18,273 nucleotides of DNA from Actinomycetes bacterium (GCA_030146615.1 JASLBL010000105.1:1-18273), one strand, 5' to 3'. Positions 1-7,338 are shown, counted from the stretch's first letter. Notes: generated by a model not told the origin, from the letters alone. Numbers and translations are program-made.

Positions 1-574
1 GGCCGGGTTCGGCAACGTCCGGGTCCTGACGGCGGACGCGCGCACCCTGGTGCCGCCGCGGCGGCCGTTCCGCGTGGTGGCCAACCTGCCGTTCGGGTCG
101 ACCGCGGCGATCCTGCGGCGGCTGCTCGGCGACCCGCGGACGCGGCTGGAGCGGGCCGACCTGGTGGTCCAGGAGCAGGCGGCCAGGCGGTACGCGGCCC
201 GGCGGCCGAGCACCCCGGAGACGATCGCCTGGGGGACCTGGTACGACCTGGCGACCGGTCGCCGGCTGGGGCCCGCCAGCTTCCGGCCTCCGCCGCGGGT
301 CGGAGCGGCCGTTCTGGTCGCCCGGCGGCGGCGGCCGCCGCTGGTCCCGGTGGCGGACCGGCGCCGGTTCGCGGCGCTCGTCCAGGCCGGCTTCCGCCAT
401 CCCGGCCTACCCCTGCGCCGCACCCTGGTCCCGCCGTTCTCCTACCGGCAGCTGCGCCGCCTGGCCCGCGACCTGGGCTTCCCGCTTGACGCCGCTCCGG
501 CCGACCTCGACGCCGCCCAGTGGGCCGGCCTGCACGCGTTTCTCGAGAGCGTCCGACCTGGGAAGACGGGGTAA
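1..574 (+). CDS. rRNA adenine N6-methyltransferase, Erm/KsgA family (3' part)
   Basis: The gene enters from before the window in frame 2, and only its last 190 or so residues are present. Members of this family transfer methyl groups from S-adenosylmethionine to adenine N6 in rRNA. Erm enzymes modify A2058 of 23S rRNA and give macrolide-lincosamide-streptogramin resistance; KsgA/RsmA modifies 16S rRNA. What is visible is the catalytic motif IV as NLPFGST, preceded by an acidic TADA segment, then FRPPPRVGAAVLV and a small helical C-terminal domain. The NLPF(G) form and the downstream ADLVVQEQAARR stretch resemble actinobacterial Erm proteins more than RsmA, which usually has NLPY. The N-terminal SAM-binding glycine motif lies outside the window. 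The gene ends TAA, 57 bp before the pgsA start. The Erm rather than RsmA assignment is inference. Confidence 0.75.
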   Translation, partial: AGFGNVRVLTADARTLVPPRRPFRVVANLPFGSTAAILRRLLGDPRTRLERADLVVQEQAARRYAARRPSTPETIAWGTWYDLATGRRLGPASFRPPPRVGAAVLVARRRRPPLVPVADRRRFAALVQAGFRHPGLPLRRTLVPPFSYRQLRRLARDLGFPLDAAPADLDAAQWAGLHAFLESVRPGKTG

Positions 575-581
575 GAGCCCG

Positions 582-587
582 TAGGAT
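582..587 (+). promoter_or_regulatory. Candidate -10 element (TAGGAT) upstream of pgsA
   Basis: TAGGAT fits the actinobacterial TAnnnT -10 pattern and lies in the 57-bp gap between the methylase gene and pgsA. No convincing -35 hexamer is found 16-19 bp upstream, where the sequence is still coding. If functional, it would start a short leader about 40 nt before the pgsA start codon. This is a weak call. Confidence 0.25.
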
Positions 588-631
588 AACGGGGAGAACC
601 GGACCTCTTGACCGCTGCCGAGGGGGGATCG

Positions 632-1186
632 ATGGGGACGCTGACGCTCTCCAGCCGTATTACCCTGCTGCGGATCGCGCTGATCCCGGTACTGCTGTGG
701 CTGCTGGTCGCCGAGGGCCGGATCGAGCGGGCGGCGGTGCTGGCCGCGATCGTGTTCCTGGTGGCGTCGTTCACCGACTTCGTGGACGGGTACCTGGCCA
801 GGCGCTGGCAGCAGACCACCATGCTCGGCAACTTCCTCGACACCACCGCCGACAAGCTGCTGGTCGTCGGGGCCCTGATCGGGCTGATGGCGCTGGACCG
901 GGTCAACGTCTGGGTGGCCTTCGTGGTGATCGCCCGGGAGATCGCGGTGCTCGGCCTGCGGGCCATCGCGGCCGCCTCCAACGTGGTCATCTCGGCCAGC
1001 ATCTGGGGCAAGATCAAGTTCAACGTCCAGGTGGTCGGGATCACCCTGGCCATCCTCCGGCCGGAGGTCCGGTTGGGTTCGCTCTGGCTGGACGAATGGG
1101 CCATGCTGGCAGTGGCCGTTGTCAGCGCCGCCTCGGCCGTCGACTACTTCGCGCGCTTCGGCGACCTGATACGGGCGGGACGATGA
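632..1186 (+). CDS. pgsA: CDP-diacylglycerol--glycerol-3-phosphate 3-phosphatidyltransferase
   Basis: This inner-membrane enzyme (184 aa) joins CDP-diacylglycerol to sn-glycerol-3-phosphate to make phosphatidylglycerophosphate, the first committed step to phosphatidylglycerol and cardiolipin. The CDP-alcohol phosphotransferase signature is complete: D49-x2-D52-G-x2-A-R57-x8-G66-x3-D70-x3-D74. Several hydrophobic segments flank it (about residues 11-27, 34-48, 76-92 and 97-115, plus the C-terminal region). The family's usual length is about 180-200 aa. ATG 632 is chosen because GAGGGGGG lies just upstream and the next residues (TLSSRITLLRI) match the family's N terminus; an in-frame TTG at 608 has no comparable ribosome site. 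The stop TGA overlaps the ATG of a 15-codon mini-ORF. Consumption of glycerol-3-phosphate fits the neighbouring glp genes. Confidence 0.92.
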   Translation: MGTLTLSSRITLLRIALIPVLLWLLVAEGRIERAAVLAAIVFLVASFTDFVDGYLARRWQQTTMLGNFLDTTADKLLVVGALIGLMALDRVNVWVAFVVIAREIAVLGLRAIAAASNVVISASIWGKIKFNVQVVGITLAILRPEVRLGSLWLDEWAMLAVAVVSAASAVDYFARFGDLIRAGR

Positions 1187-1230
1187 ACGACCGGAGGGGT
1201 TTGGGGAACCCCAAGGGGGTGCCCCAATGA
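1183..1230 (+). CDS. 15-codon mini-ORF linking pgsA to the epimerase gene (possible leader peptide)
   Basis: The reading frame encodes MNDRRGLGNPKGVPQ. Its ATG overlaps the pgsA stop as ATGA, and its own TGA overlaps the epimerase start ATG, again as ATGA. A double stop/start overlap of this kind would hand ribosomes from pgsA to the epimerase and clear the hairpin between them. No family is recognised. It could equally be chance reading through a structured spacer, so confidence that it is translated is low. Confidence 0.25.
   Translation: MNDRRGLGNPKGVPQ
1201..1227 (+). promoter_or_regulatory. Alternative stem-loops covering the epimerase ribosome site
   Basis: TTGGGG (1201-1206) can pair with CCCCAA at 1209-1214 or with a second CCCCAA at 1222-1227, whose last A is the first base of the start codon. 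The purine-rich ribosome site GGGGG (1215-1219) sits between the two copies. Pairing with the first copy leaves GGGGG free. Pairing with the second, helped by CCCC(1209-1212):GGGG, would hide both the ribosome site and the start. The bases are directly visible; a switch function is inference. Confidence 0.4.
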
Positions 1231-2321
1231 GCGACAGGACCTTGATCACCGGCGCCACCGGGTTCGTCGGCGGGCTGCTGGCGGCCCGGCTGGTCGCCGA
1301 GGGACGGCCGGTGCGGGCCCTGGTCCGCCACCTGGGGGACCGGGAACGGCTGCCCGACCCCCGGGTGGAGCTGGCCGTCGGCAACCTCGAGGACGAGGAT
1401 TCGCTGGTCAGGGCGGCCGACGGCTGCCAGGTCGTCTACCACGTGGCCGGCGTGAACCAGCTCTGCCTGGCCGACCCGGCCCCCCTCTACCGCGTCAACG
1501 TCGAGGGCACCCGGCGGATGCTGGAGGCGGCCCGGCGGGCCGGAGTGCGGCGGGTCGTCCACACCAGCTCGGCGGCCACCCTGGGCGGGGACGGCAGCAC
1601 CTTCGTGGACGAGACGGCCGGCCCGCCCTCGGAGTTCACCTCCCACTACGCCCGCTCCAAGTTCGAGGGCGAGCAGCTCGCCCTCGCCTTCGACGGGGTC
1701 GAGGTGGTGGTGGTCAACCCCAGCTCGGTGCAGGGCCCGGGGCGGACCACCGGGACGGCGTCGGTGTTCATCGGCTACCTCAACGGCCGCCTGCCGTTCG
1801 ACCTGCCGGCCCGGTTCGGGATCTGCTACACCGAGGACTGCGTCAACGGCCACCTGCTGGCCGAGGCCAAGGGCCGGCCCGGTAACCGCTACGTGCTCAA
1901 CACCGGCACCCTGACCAACGCCGACGCCATCGACCTGATCGCCGTCATCGCCGGCCTCACCGACCGGCCCCGGACGCTGCCGCTGCCGGTGGCCATGGGG
2001 GTGGCGGGGGTGGCCGAGGCCGTCGCCAGGGTCCGCGGGCGCCAGCCCAAGGTGTGCCGCGAGTCCGTCCGCACCCTCGGCCATCCCCACCTGTACGACG
2101 GCTCCCGGGCGACCCGCGAGCTCGGCCTCCGCTACACGCCGCTGCGCCGGGCCATGGAGGCCACCGTCGGCTGGTACGTGCAGCAGGGACTGGTCCAGCG
2201 GCCGCTGCCGAGGTTCGCCGCCGAGGCCGCCGCGCCCCCCGAGCCTCCGGCGGAGCCGGCCGAGCCGACGAACTCGCTGTTCGAGCCCCCATCCGGCCGC
2301 GACCGGGAGCGAAGCCCTTGA
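1227..2321 (+). CDS. NAD(P)-dependent epimerase/dehydratase, extended SDR family (DFR/HpnA-like)
   Basis: This 364-aa protein has an N-terminal Rossmann fold with the glycine motif TGATGFVG (residues 8-15), the HVAG segment (72-75), a Ser pair (114-115) and the catalytic Y141-x3-K145 (YARSK), all typical of extended short-chain dehydrogenases. The closest recalled groups are dihydroflavonol-4-reductase-like and hopanoid-associated sugar epimerase-like proteins; the substrate cannot be read from sequence. The C-terminal 40 residues are a Pro/Ala/Glu-rich tail (about 332-364) that is probably disordered and not part of the fold. ATG 1227 is preceded by GGGGG and overlaps the mini-ORF stop. The 3' end is TTGA, so its stop overlaps a possible TTG start of glpA. 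Its place between pgsA and glpABC suggests a lipid- or polyol-linked substrate, but that is inference only. Confidence 0.85.
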   Translation: MSDRTLITGATGFVGGLLAARLVAEGRPVRALVRHLGDRERLPDPRVELAVGNLEDEDSLVRAADGCQVVYHVAGVNQLCLADPAPLYRVNVEGTRRMLEAARRAGVRRVVHTSSAATLGGDGSTFVDETAGPPSEFTSHYARSKFEGEQLALAFDGVEVVVVNPSSVQGPGRTTGTASVFIGYLNGRLPFDLPARFGICYTEDCVNGHLLAEAKGRPGNRYVLNTGTLTNADAIDLIAVIAGLTDRPRTLPLPVAMGVAGVAEAVARVRGRQPKVCRESVRTLGHPHLYDGSRATRELGLRYTPLRRAMEATVGWYVQQGLVQRPLPRFAAEAAAPPEPPAEPAEPTNSLFEPPSGRDRERSP

Positions 2322-2329
2322 CCCATCTG

Positions 2330-3967
2330 ATGGAGACCGACGTCGTAGTGGTCGGCGGCGGCGTGACCGGCGTCGCCACCCTCCGCGACCTGGCCCTGCG
2401 GGGAATACATGCCGTGCTGGTCGAGCGCTTCGACCTGGGCACCGGGACCTCGGGCCGCTGGCACGGCCTGCTCCACTCCGGGGCCCGCTACGCGGTCCGC
2501 GACCAGGAGTCGGCCAGGGAGTGCATCGAGGAGAACACCACCCTGCGCCGCATCGCCCCCCACACCATCGAGGACATCGGCGGCCTGTTCGTGCTCCTGC
2601 CGGGCGACGACGAGGCCTACGCGGAGAAGTTCGTCGAGGGCTGCAAGACCTCGGGGATCCCCACCGAGGAGCTGTCGGCGGCGGCCGCCCACCGGCGCGA
2701 GCCGCTGCTCGCCCCCGACGTCAGGCTGGCCTTCGCCGTCCCCGACGGCGGCATCGACTCCTGGTCGCTGCTGCGCTCGATGGCCGCCGACGCCGAGGCC
2801 AGGGGCTGCACGGTGCTGGTCCGCCACCCGATGGTCGGGGTCGAGCGCGACGGCGACCGGGTCACCGCCGTCCGGGTGCACGACGCCGTCGCCGGACAGG
2901 ACCGCACCATCGGCTGCCAGTGGGTGATCAACGCCGCCGGGGCCTGGGCGGGCGAGGTCGGGCGCATGGCCGGGGTGCCCCTGAAGATGATCGCCGGCAA
3001 GGGCGTGATGGTGGTGATGGCCAGCCGGTACGTCCGCGGGGTGGTCAACGCCTGCCGCAAGCCGGCCGACGGCGACATCATCGTCCCCCAGCACGAGGTA
3101 GCCATCCTCGGCACCACCTCCGAGCAGGTGGCGAGCGCCGACGACATCTCGGTCGGGCTGGCAGACGTCGACCGCATGATCGACATGTGCGCCCAGATGG
3201 TCCCGGCGATCGCCTCCGGCCGGGTGCTGCGCGCCTTCGCCGGGTCGCGGCCGCTGTACGTGGCCGAGCCCCCGGCCGACGGCGGCGGAGAGGGAGGCGG
3301 CGACACCCGGGAGGTCAGCCGGACCTTCACGGTGGTCGACCACCCCAGGCTGGACGGGCTCGACAACATGTACAGCATCGTCGGCGGCAAGCTGACCACC
3401 TGCCGGCAGATGGCCGAGGCGGTGGTCGACCGGCTGGCCGAGCGGATGGGCGTCACCGAGCCGTGCCGGACCGCCACCGAGGTTCTCCCGGGCGCCGACC
3501 ACGGCCCCCACAAGCTGGCCGAGCCGCTGGCCCGGGTCGAGCGGGACCAGGCCTACGGCGAGCTGATCTGCGAGTGCGAGCTGGTCACCAGGGGTCAGGT
3601 CCGGGACGCGGTGACCTCCGGGCTGACCGAGCTGGAGGACCTGCGCCGCAAGCTCCGCCTCGGCTACGGCCCCTGCCAGGCCGCCTTCTGCGCCTGGCGG
3701 GCCGCCGGGATGCTGGCCGAGGCCAGGTCGTCCGCCGGGGACGGGTCGGGGAACGGCGGGCCGGACAGGGCCAGGGGCCCGGACGCGGTGGCCGGGCTGG
3801 AGCGGTTCCTGGAGGAGCGCTGGCGCGGGCAGCGGCCGACCATCTGGGGCGACCAGGCCCGCCAGGCCCTGCTCAACCACGCCATCTACCGGGGCATCTT
3901 CGACCTCCAGGGCGCCGGCGTCCCCGACGAGGCGGCTGAGCCGTCCACCCGGTCGGGTGAGAGCTGA
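2330..3967 (+). CDS. glpA: Anaerobic-type glycerol-3-phosphate dehydrogenase, catalytic subunit A
   Basis: This FAD enzyme (545 aa from ATG 2330) oxidises sn-glycerol-3-phosphate to dihydroxyacetone phosphate at the membrane and passes electrons through GlpB/GlpC to quinone. The N terminus has the dinucleotide motif GGGVTG (residues 9-14). RWHGLLHSGARYAV and ESARECI are nearly identical to E. coli GlpA as recalled, and the length matches its about 540 aa. The C terminus has a BFD-like iron-sulfur segment with C414, C416, C449 and C454, which separates GlpA from aerobic GlpD. A Gly/Glu-rich insert near residues 310-325 and a Gly/Asp-rich linker near 467-485 are extra. An in-frame TTG at 2318 overlaps the upstream stop and has GGGAG 8 bp before it, so the true start may be there (+4 aa). 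The stop overlaps glpB (TGATG). Confidence 0.93.
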   Translation: METDVVVVGGGVTGVATLRDLALRGIHAVLVERFDLGTGTSGRWHGLLHSGARYAVRDQESARECIEENTTLRRIAPHTIEDIGGLFVLLPGDDEAYAEKFVEGCKTSGIPTEELSAAAAHRREPLLAPDVRLAFAVPDGGIDSWSLLRSMAADAEARGCTVLVRHPMVGVERDGDRVTAVRVHDAVAGQDRTIGCQWVINAAGAWAGEVGRMAGVPLKMIAGKGVMVVMASRYVRGVVNACRKPADGDIIVPQHEVAILGTTSEQVASADDISVGLADVDRMIDMCAQMVPAIASGRVLRAFAGSRPLYVAEPPADGGGEGGGDTREVSRTFTVVDHPRLDGLDNMYSIVGGKLTTCRQMAEAVVDRLAERMGVTEPCRTATEVLPGADHGPHKLAEPLARVERDQAYGELICECELVTRGQVRDAVTSGLTELEDLRRKLRLGYGPCQAAFCAWRAAGMLAEARSSAGDGSGNGGPDRARGPDAVAGLERFLEERWRGQRPTIWGDQARQALLNHAIYRGIFDLQGAGVPDEAAEPSTRSGES

Positions 3968-5214
3968 TGCGGGCCGACGTGGTCGTGGTCGGGGCCGGGC
4001 CGGCCGGGCTGGCCAGCGCCACCCGGCTGGCCGAGGCGGGCCGCCAGGTGCTGGTCCTGGCCCGCGGCAACGGCTTCACCCACTGGGGCGCCGGGTCGGT
4101 CGACGTGCTCGGACGGGTCGGCGGCGAGCCGGTCTCCCGGCCCCTGGAGGCGATCGACCGCCTCCCCGAGGGCCACCCCTACCACCTGGTCGGCCAGGAC
4201 GCGGTCCGCGACGGCCTGCAGTGGTTCTCGGCGTTCGCCGCCGCGGCCGCCCTGGCCCACGCCGGCGACCTGGAGCGCAACCGCGGCCAGGTCACCACCT
4301 TCGGCACCCTGCGCCAGACCTGCCTGCTCCCCGAGCCGGCCGCGGGCCCCGACGGCTTCCTCCAGGGCCGGGTGGCGGTGGTGAACTTCGCCGGGTTCCG
4401 GGACTTCTCGCCCGCCCTGTGCGCCGACCGCCTGCGCCGGTCCGGGATCGACGCGACCCCGGCGAGCACGCCCCTTCCGCCCTGGGACCACGACCGCTAC
4501 TTCACCGGGATCGAGCTGGCCAGGGCGATCGACGACGCCGGCTTCCGCCGCCGCCTCGCCCCCGGCCTGGCCAGGGCCGCCGCCGGGGCCGACGTCGTGG
4601 TGGTGCCGGCGGTGCTGGGGCTCAACCGGGGCCACGAGCCCTGGGCCGACCTCCAGTCGCTGGTCGGGGCCCCGCTCGTCGAGGCGGCCACCGTCCCCCC
4701 CTCGATCCCCGGCCTGCGCCTGTTCGCCGCCTACCGGGCCCGGCTGGACGCCCTCGGCGTGCGCTGGCAGTTCGGCTTCCCGGCGGTCGGGGTAGAGCGC
4801 GACGGCGACCGGGTGACGGCCGTCCGCAGCGAGGGCGCCTCCCGGGTACAGGCCACCCGCTGCCAGGAGCTGGTGCTGGCCACCGGCGGGGTCGCCGGCA
4901 ACGGCATCGAGGCCAACCGCGACGGCACCCTGACCGAGCGGGTGGCCGGCCTGCCCGTCGACGGGTTCGGGGACCGGCTGGCCTATCTGGGGGACCGGTT
5001 CCTGGGCGACCACCCGCTGGGGGCCGCCGGTGTCCGGGCCGACGCCGAGCTGCGGCCGGTCGACGCCTCGGGCGAGCCCCTCGCGACCAACGTCCGCTGC
5101 GTCGGCGGCCTGCTCGCCGCCCACGACTCGACCGCCGAGGGCTCCCGCGAGGGGGTCGCCCTGGCCACCGCCGCCCGGGTCGCCGCCCTCCTCGCCGCCA
5201 CTCCCGTCCGCTGA
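3967..5214 (+). CDS. glpB: Anaerobic glycerol-3-phosphate dehydrogenase subunit B
   Basis: GlpB (415 aa here, about 419 in E. coli) is the second flavin-type subunit of the GlpABC complex. It is thought to relay electrons from GlpA towards GlpC and the membrane. The sequence starts with VVVVGAGPAGLASATRLAEAG, an FAD-binding Rossmann motif (residues 5-25). It then shows GlpB landmarks: the GAGSVDVLG segment (about 43-51), TFGTLRQT, and the NFAGFRDFSP region. The C-terminal region holds a second flavin-contact segment, VGGLLAAHD. The ATG overlaps the glpA stop, so the two are translationally coupled. Nothing appears missing or broken. Confidence 0.9.
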   Translation: MRADVVVVGAGPAGLASATRLAEAGRQVLVLARGNGFTHWGAGSVDVLGRVGGEPVSRPLEAIDRLPEGHPYHLVGQDAVRDGLQWFSAFAAAAALAHAGDLERNRGQVTTFGTLRQTCLLPEPAAGPDGFLQGRVAVVNFAGFRDFSPALCADRLRRSGIDATPASTPLPPWDHDRYFTGIELARAIDDAGFRRRLAPGLARAAAGADVVVVPAVLGLNRGHEPWADLQSLVGAPLVEAATVPPSIPGLRLFAAYRARLDALGVRWQFGFPAVGVERDGDRVTAVRSEGASRVQATRCQELVLATGGVAGNGIEANRDGTLTERVAGLPVDGFGDRLAYLGDRFLGDHPLGAAGVRADAELRPVDASGEPLATNVRCVGGLLAAHDSTAEGSREGVALATAARVAALLAATPVR

Positions 5215-5228
5215 CCCCGGAGGCTGCC

Positions 5229-6446
5229 GTGCTGCATGTGGAACAGACCGCCGACCGCTGCATCAAGTGCAACATCTGCAACACGGTCTGCCCGGTCTCG
5301 GCGGTGACCGACCTGTTCCCCGGGCCCAAGTACGAGGGGCCGCAGGGCCAGCGGTTCCGGGCCGGCATCGACTCCGGTGACTCGCCCGACCACTCGCTCG
5401 ACTACTGCTCGGCCTGCGGGCTCTGCACCCAGGCCTGCCCCGAGGGCGTGATGGTGGCCGAGATCAACCAGGTCGCCCGCAGCCGCCTGGTCGCCGAGCG
5501 GGGCGGCCTCAACCTGCGCGACCAGGTGATCAGCCGCCCGTCCCTGATGGGGGCCATGGCCAGGCCGGTGGCGCCGATCGCCAACGTCGTCATGGCCGCC
5601 CGGCCGGTCCGGGTGCTGGTGGAGAAGGCCATGGGCGTCCACCGGGGCGCGGCCATGCCCAAGTTCTCGGCCATGACCTTCCGCTCCTGGGCCCGCTCCC
5701 ACCGCCCCCCGGCCGACGCCACCCACACCGTCGCGTACTTCCACGGCTGCGCCGCCCAGGAGTTCGAGCCCGAGGTCGGCGCGGCCGTGGTCCGGGTCCT
5801 GGAGCGCAACGGCGCCAGGGTGACCTTCCCCAAGCAGGGCTGCTGCGGGCTGCCGCTGGTGTCCAACGGCGACTTCGACGCCGGCCGCAGCTACGCCAGC
5901 CGGCTGGTCAGGCGGCTGCGCGGCTCGGCCGACGACCCCGGGGTGATCGTGGCCAGCTCGACCTCGTGCGGCATGACCCTCAAGGCCAAGTACCGGGAGC
6001 TGCTGGGGCTGGACGACCCCGACACCAGGGCGGTCTCCCAGGCCGTGTACGACATCTGCGAGTACCTGGTCGGGCTGGACGACGACGGCCAGCTCAACCG
6101 GTCGTTCGCGCCCATCCGGGCACGGGCGCTGTACCACCCGCCGTGCCAGCTGATGGCCCACGGCGTCGGCCTCCCCGCCCTCGACCTGCTCGCCCTGGTG
6201 CCGGGGCTGGAGGTCGAGCGGTCGCGGGCCGGCTGCTGCGGCACCGCCGGCACCTACGGGGTCAAGGTGGAGAAGTACCAGATCGCCATGGACGTCGGCC
6301 GCACCCTGTTCGACCAGGTCAGCGAGTCCAAGCCCGACTTCATCGTGTGCGACTCCGAGACCTGTCGCTGGCACATCGCCAGGGCCACCGGCCTGCCCGT
6401 CTACCACCCGGTCCAGGTGCTCGACCGGGCCTACGCCACGGCATGA
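5229..6446 (+). CDS. glpC: Anaerobic glycerol-3-phosphate dehydrogenase subunit C (iron-sulfur membrane anchor)
   Basis: GlpC (405 aa) carries electrons from GlpAB to menaquinone and anchors the complex to the membrane. Two ferredoxin-type 4Fe-4S motifs are intact: C11-x2-C14-x2-C17-x3-C21-P and C60-x2-C63-x2-C66-x3-C70-P. Two cysteine-rich CCG domains follow, seen as QGCCGLP and AGCCGTAG, as in heterodisulfide reductase subunit D/B-like proteins. The start is GTG 5229, with GGAGG five bases upstream and 14 bp after the glpB stop. The reading frame stays open far upstream, but that part is only antisense-like low-complexity Arg/Gly/Pro and overlaps glpB. With glpA and glpB the complex is complete. 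Confidence 0.92.
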   Translation: MLHVEQTADRCIKCNICNTVCPVSAVTDLFPGPKYEGPQGQRFRAGIDSGDSPDHSLDYCSACGLCTQACPEGVMVAEINQVARSRLVAERGGLNLRDQVISRPSLMGAMARPVAPIANVVMAARPVRVLVEKAMGVHRGAAMPKFSAMTFRSWARSHRPPADATHTVAYFHGCAAQEFEPEVGAAVVRVLERNGARVTFPKQGCCGLPLVSNGDFDAGRSYASRLVRRLRGSADDPGVIVASSTSCGMTLKAKYRELLGLDDPDTRAVSQAVYDICEYLVGLDDDGQLNRSFAPIRARALYHPPCQLMAHGVGLPALDLLALVPGLEVERSRAGCCGTAGTYGVKVEKYQIAMDVGRTLFDQVSESKPDFIVCDSETCRWHIARATGLPVYHPVQVLDRAYATA

Positions 6447-6453
6447 CGTCATG
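6442..6453. repeat. 12-bp perfect palindrome CATGACGTCATG at the glpC stop
   Basis: A perfect palindrome overlaps the glpC stop codon and lies about 38 bp before the RsbW-like gene. It could be a dimeric operator or chance; no matching second copy was noticed in the window. Confidence 0.3.
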
Positions 6454-6463
6454 AGGTGTCGCC

Positions 6464-6479
6464 TCCCCGCCAACGGGGA
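6464..6479 (+). terminator. Short GC hairpin between glpC and the RsbW-like gene
   Basis: TCCCCG (6464-6469), loop CCAA, CGGGGA (6474-6479): a perfect 6-bp stem with a 4-base loop. There is no U-run after it, and the 3' arm borders the ribosome site of the next gene. It may weakly attenuate the glpABC transcript or tune translation of the next gene rather than terminate. Confidence 0.35.
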
Positions 6480-6490
6480 ACGACCCCGGC

Positions 6491-6931
6491 ATGGAACTCT
6501 CGCTGGCCCTGACCCTGCCACGGGACGAGCAGACGGTCCCGGTGGCCCGACACATCGTCCGTCACGCCATGGAGCAGGTGGGAGTCGAGGAGACCTGCGT
6601 CTATGACGTCGAGCTGGCCCTGAGCGAGGCCTGCACCAACGTGCTGCTCCACTCCGGGCCGGGTGACCAGTTCATCGTCCGACTCGACCTGGAGGACTAC
6701 ATCGGCGTGATCCGGGTGATCGACGTCGGCCGCGGTTTCGACTCGGCCAGGCTCCGGTCGGAGGACCCCGCGCTCGAGGCTGAGCGGGGCCGCGGGCTGG
6801 GGCTGATGCAGGCCCTGGTCGACCGGGTCGACTTCACCTCCCGGCCCGAGGCGGGCACGATCGTCACCCTCGAGAAGGTCCTGACCGTGCGCGACGAGGG
6901 GCTCCTGGCAGGCCCCCGAAAGCAGGTTTGA
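6491..6931 (+). CDS. RsbW-like ATP-binding protein (anti-sigma factor/serine kinase family)
   Basis: This 146-aa soluble protein consists of one GHKL ATPase domain (HATPase_c_2). Visible boxes are the N-box ELALSEACTNVLLHSG (about residues 41-56), the G1 box DVGRGFD (about 78-84), the G2 box GRGLGLMQALVD (about 98-109) and a final GTIVTLEK strand. Family members such as RsbW and SpoIIAB bind sigma factors and phosphorylate anti-sigma antagonists; many actinobacterial ones act in general stress control. No sigma factor or STAS-domain antagonist gene is in the window, so the partner is unknown. It sits alone between glpC (44 bp upstream) and a GlsB-family gene. ATG 6491 is the natural start, giving the usual family length. 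Confidence 0.85.
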   Translation: MELSLALTLPRDEQTVPVARHIVRHAMEQVGVEETCVYDVELALSEACTNVLLHSGPGDQFIVRLDLEDYIGVIRVIDVGRGFDSARLRSEDPALEAERGRGLGLMQALVDRVDFTSRPEAGTIVTLEKVLTVRDEGLLAGPRKQV

Positions 6932-6941
6932 ACCCGGGCCG

Positions 6942-6992
6942 CGTCGCTCATTCCAGACTTGTCAGAGGCGGCCTCTCGCCGCCAGAGCGACG
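6942..6992 (+). promoter_or_regulatory. Two-tier stem-loop directly upstream of the GlsB-family ribosome site
   Basis: The outer stem CGTCGCTC (6942-6949) pairs perfectly with GAGCGACG (6985-6992). Inside it, GGCGGC (6967-6972) pairs with GCCGCC (6978-6983) around a CTCTC loop. The ribosome site GAAAGGA starts at the outer stem's last base. It could be a 5'-leader element controlling the membrane protein, or a terminator for the RsbW-like gene. No clear promoter is seen in this 73-bp gap. Confidence 0.45.
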
Positions 6993-7004
6993 AAAGGACG
7001 TGGC

Positions 7005-7286
7005 ATGGGCATCATTGGTTGGATCGTTCTCGGCCTGATCGCGGGAGCGCTCGCCAAGGTGATCCTGCCCGGGGACGACCCGGGCGGCATCATCGTGACG
7101 ATCATCATCGGGGTCGTCGGGGCTATCCTCGGCGGGTTCCTGGCCCAGGTGCTGTTCGGCCGCGACACCGTGGACGAGTTCTTCGATATCAGTACCTGGC
7201 TGACCGCGATCATCGGAGCCATCATCCTGCTGGTGATCTACCGCTTGGTCGTCGGCCGTGGCCGAGGCAGGCGCCGGGTCATCTAG
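7005..7286 (+). CDS. GlsB/YeaQ/YmgE family stress-response membrane protein
   Basis: This 93-aa protein has three hydrophobic, glycine-rich membrane segments (about residues 2-20, 27-50 and 63-84), typical of the transglycosylase-associated/GlsB family, which is often induced by stress. The first turn (GIIGWIVLGLIAGALAK) and the GxxGAxxGG motif in segment 2 are family hallmarks. The tail is Arg-rich (RGRGRRRVI), consistent with a cytoplasmic C terminus. A good ribosome site (GAAAGGA) precedes ATG 7005. The biochemical role of the family is not settled. Confidence 0.87.
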   Translation: MGIIGWIVLGLIAGALAKVILPGDDPGGIIVTIIIGVVGAILGGFLAQVLFGRDTVDEFFDISTWLTAIIGAIILLVIYRLVVGRGRGRRRVI

Positions 7287-7306
7287 CTCCCGGCCCACGG
7301 CGTTCC

Positions 7307-7338
7307 GCGACGCGCCCCCTCACCCGGGGGCGCGTCGC
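7307..7338. terminator. Perfect 13-bp GC hairpin between convergent genes
   Basis: GCGACGCGCCCCC (7307-7319) and GGGGGCGCGTCGC (7326-7338) are perfect inverted repeats around a 6-base loop. The hairpin lies between the stops of two convergent genes, 7286 (+) and 7344 (-). It has no T-tract, as is common for actinobacterial terminators, and can act in both directions. Confidence 0.8.

Noticed and set aside
608..631. Upstream TTG start for pgsA
   Set aside because: ATG 632 has a strong purine-rich site directly before it and gives the family's N terminus.
2318..2329. TTG start for glpA overlapping the epimerase stop
   Set aside because: It is not excluded: spacing to GGGAG is good. ATG 2330 was kept because it gives the normal family start (METDVVVVGGG); the difference is four residues.
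2132..3880. Very long open frame on the minus strand across glpA, with similar ones opposite glpB, glpC, fusA and the ThDP gene
   Set aside because: It has Gly/Arg/Pro/His/Val-rich low-complexity composition, no domain motifs, and lies exactly antisense to well-recognised genes; this is the usual shadow of GC-rich codon bias.
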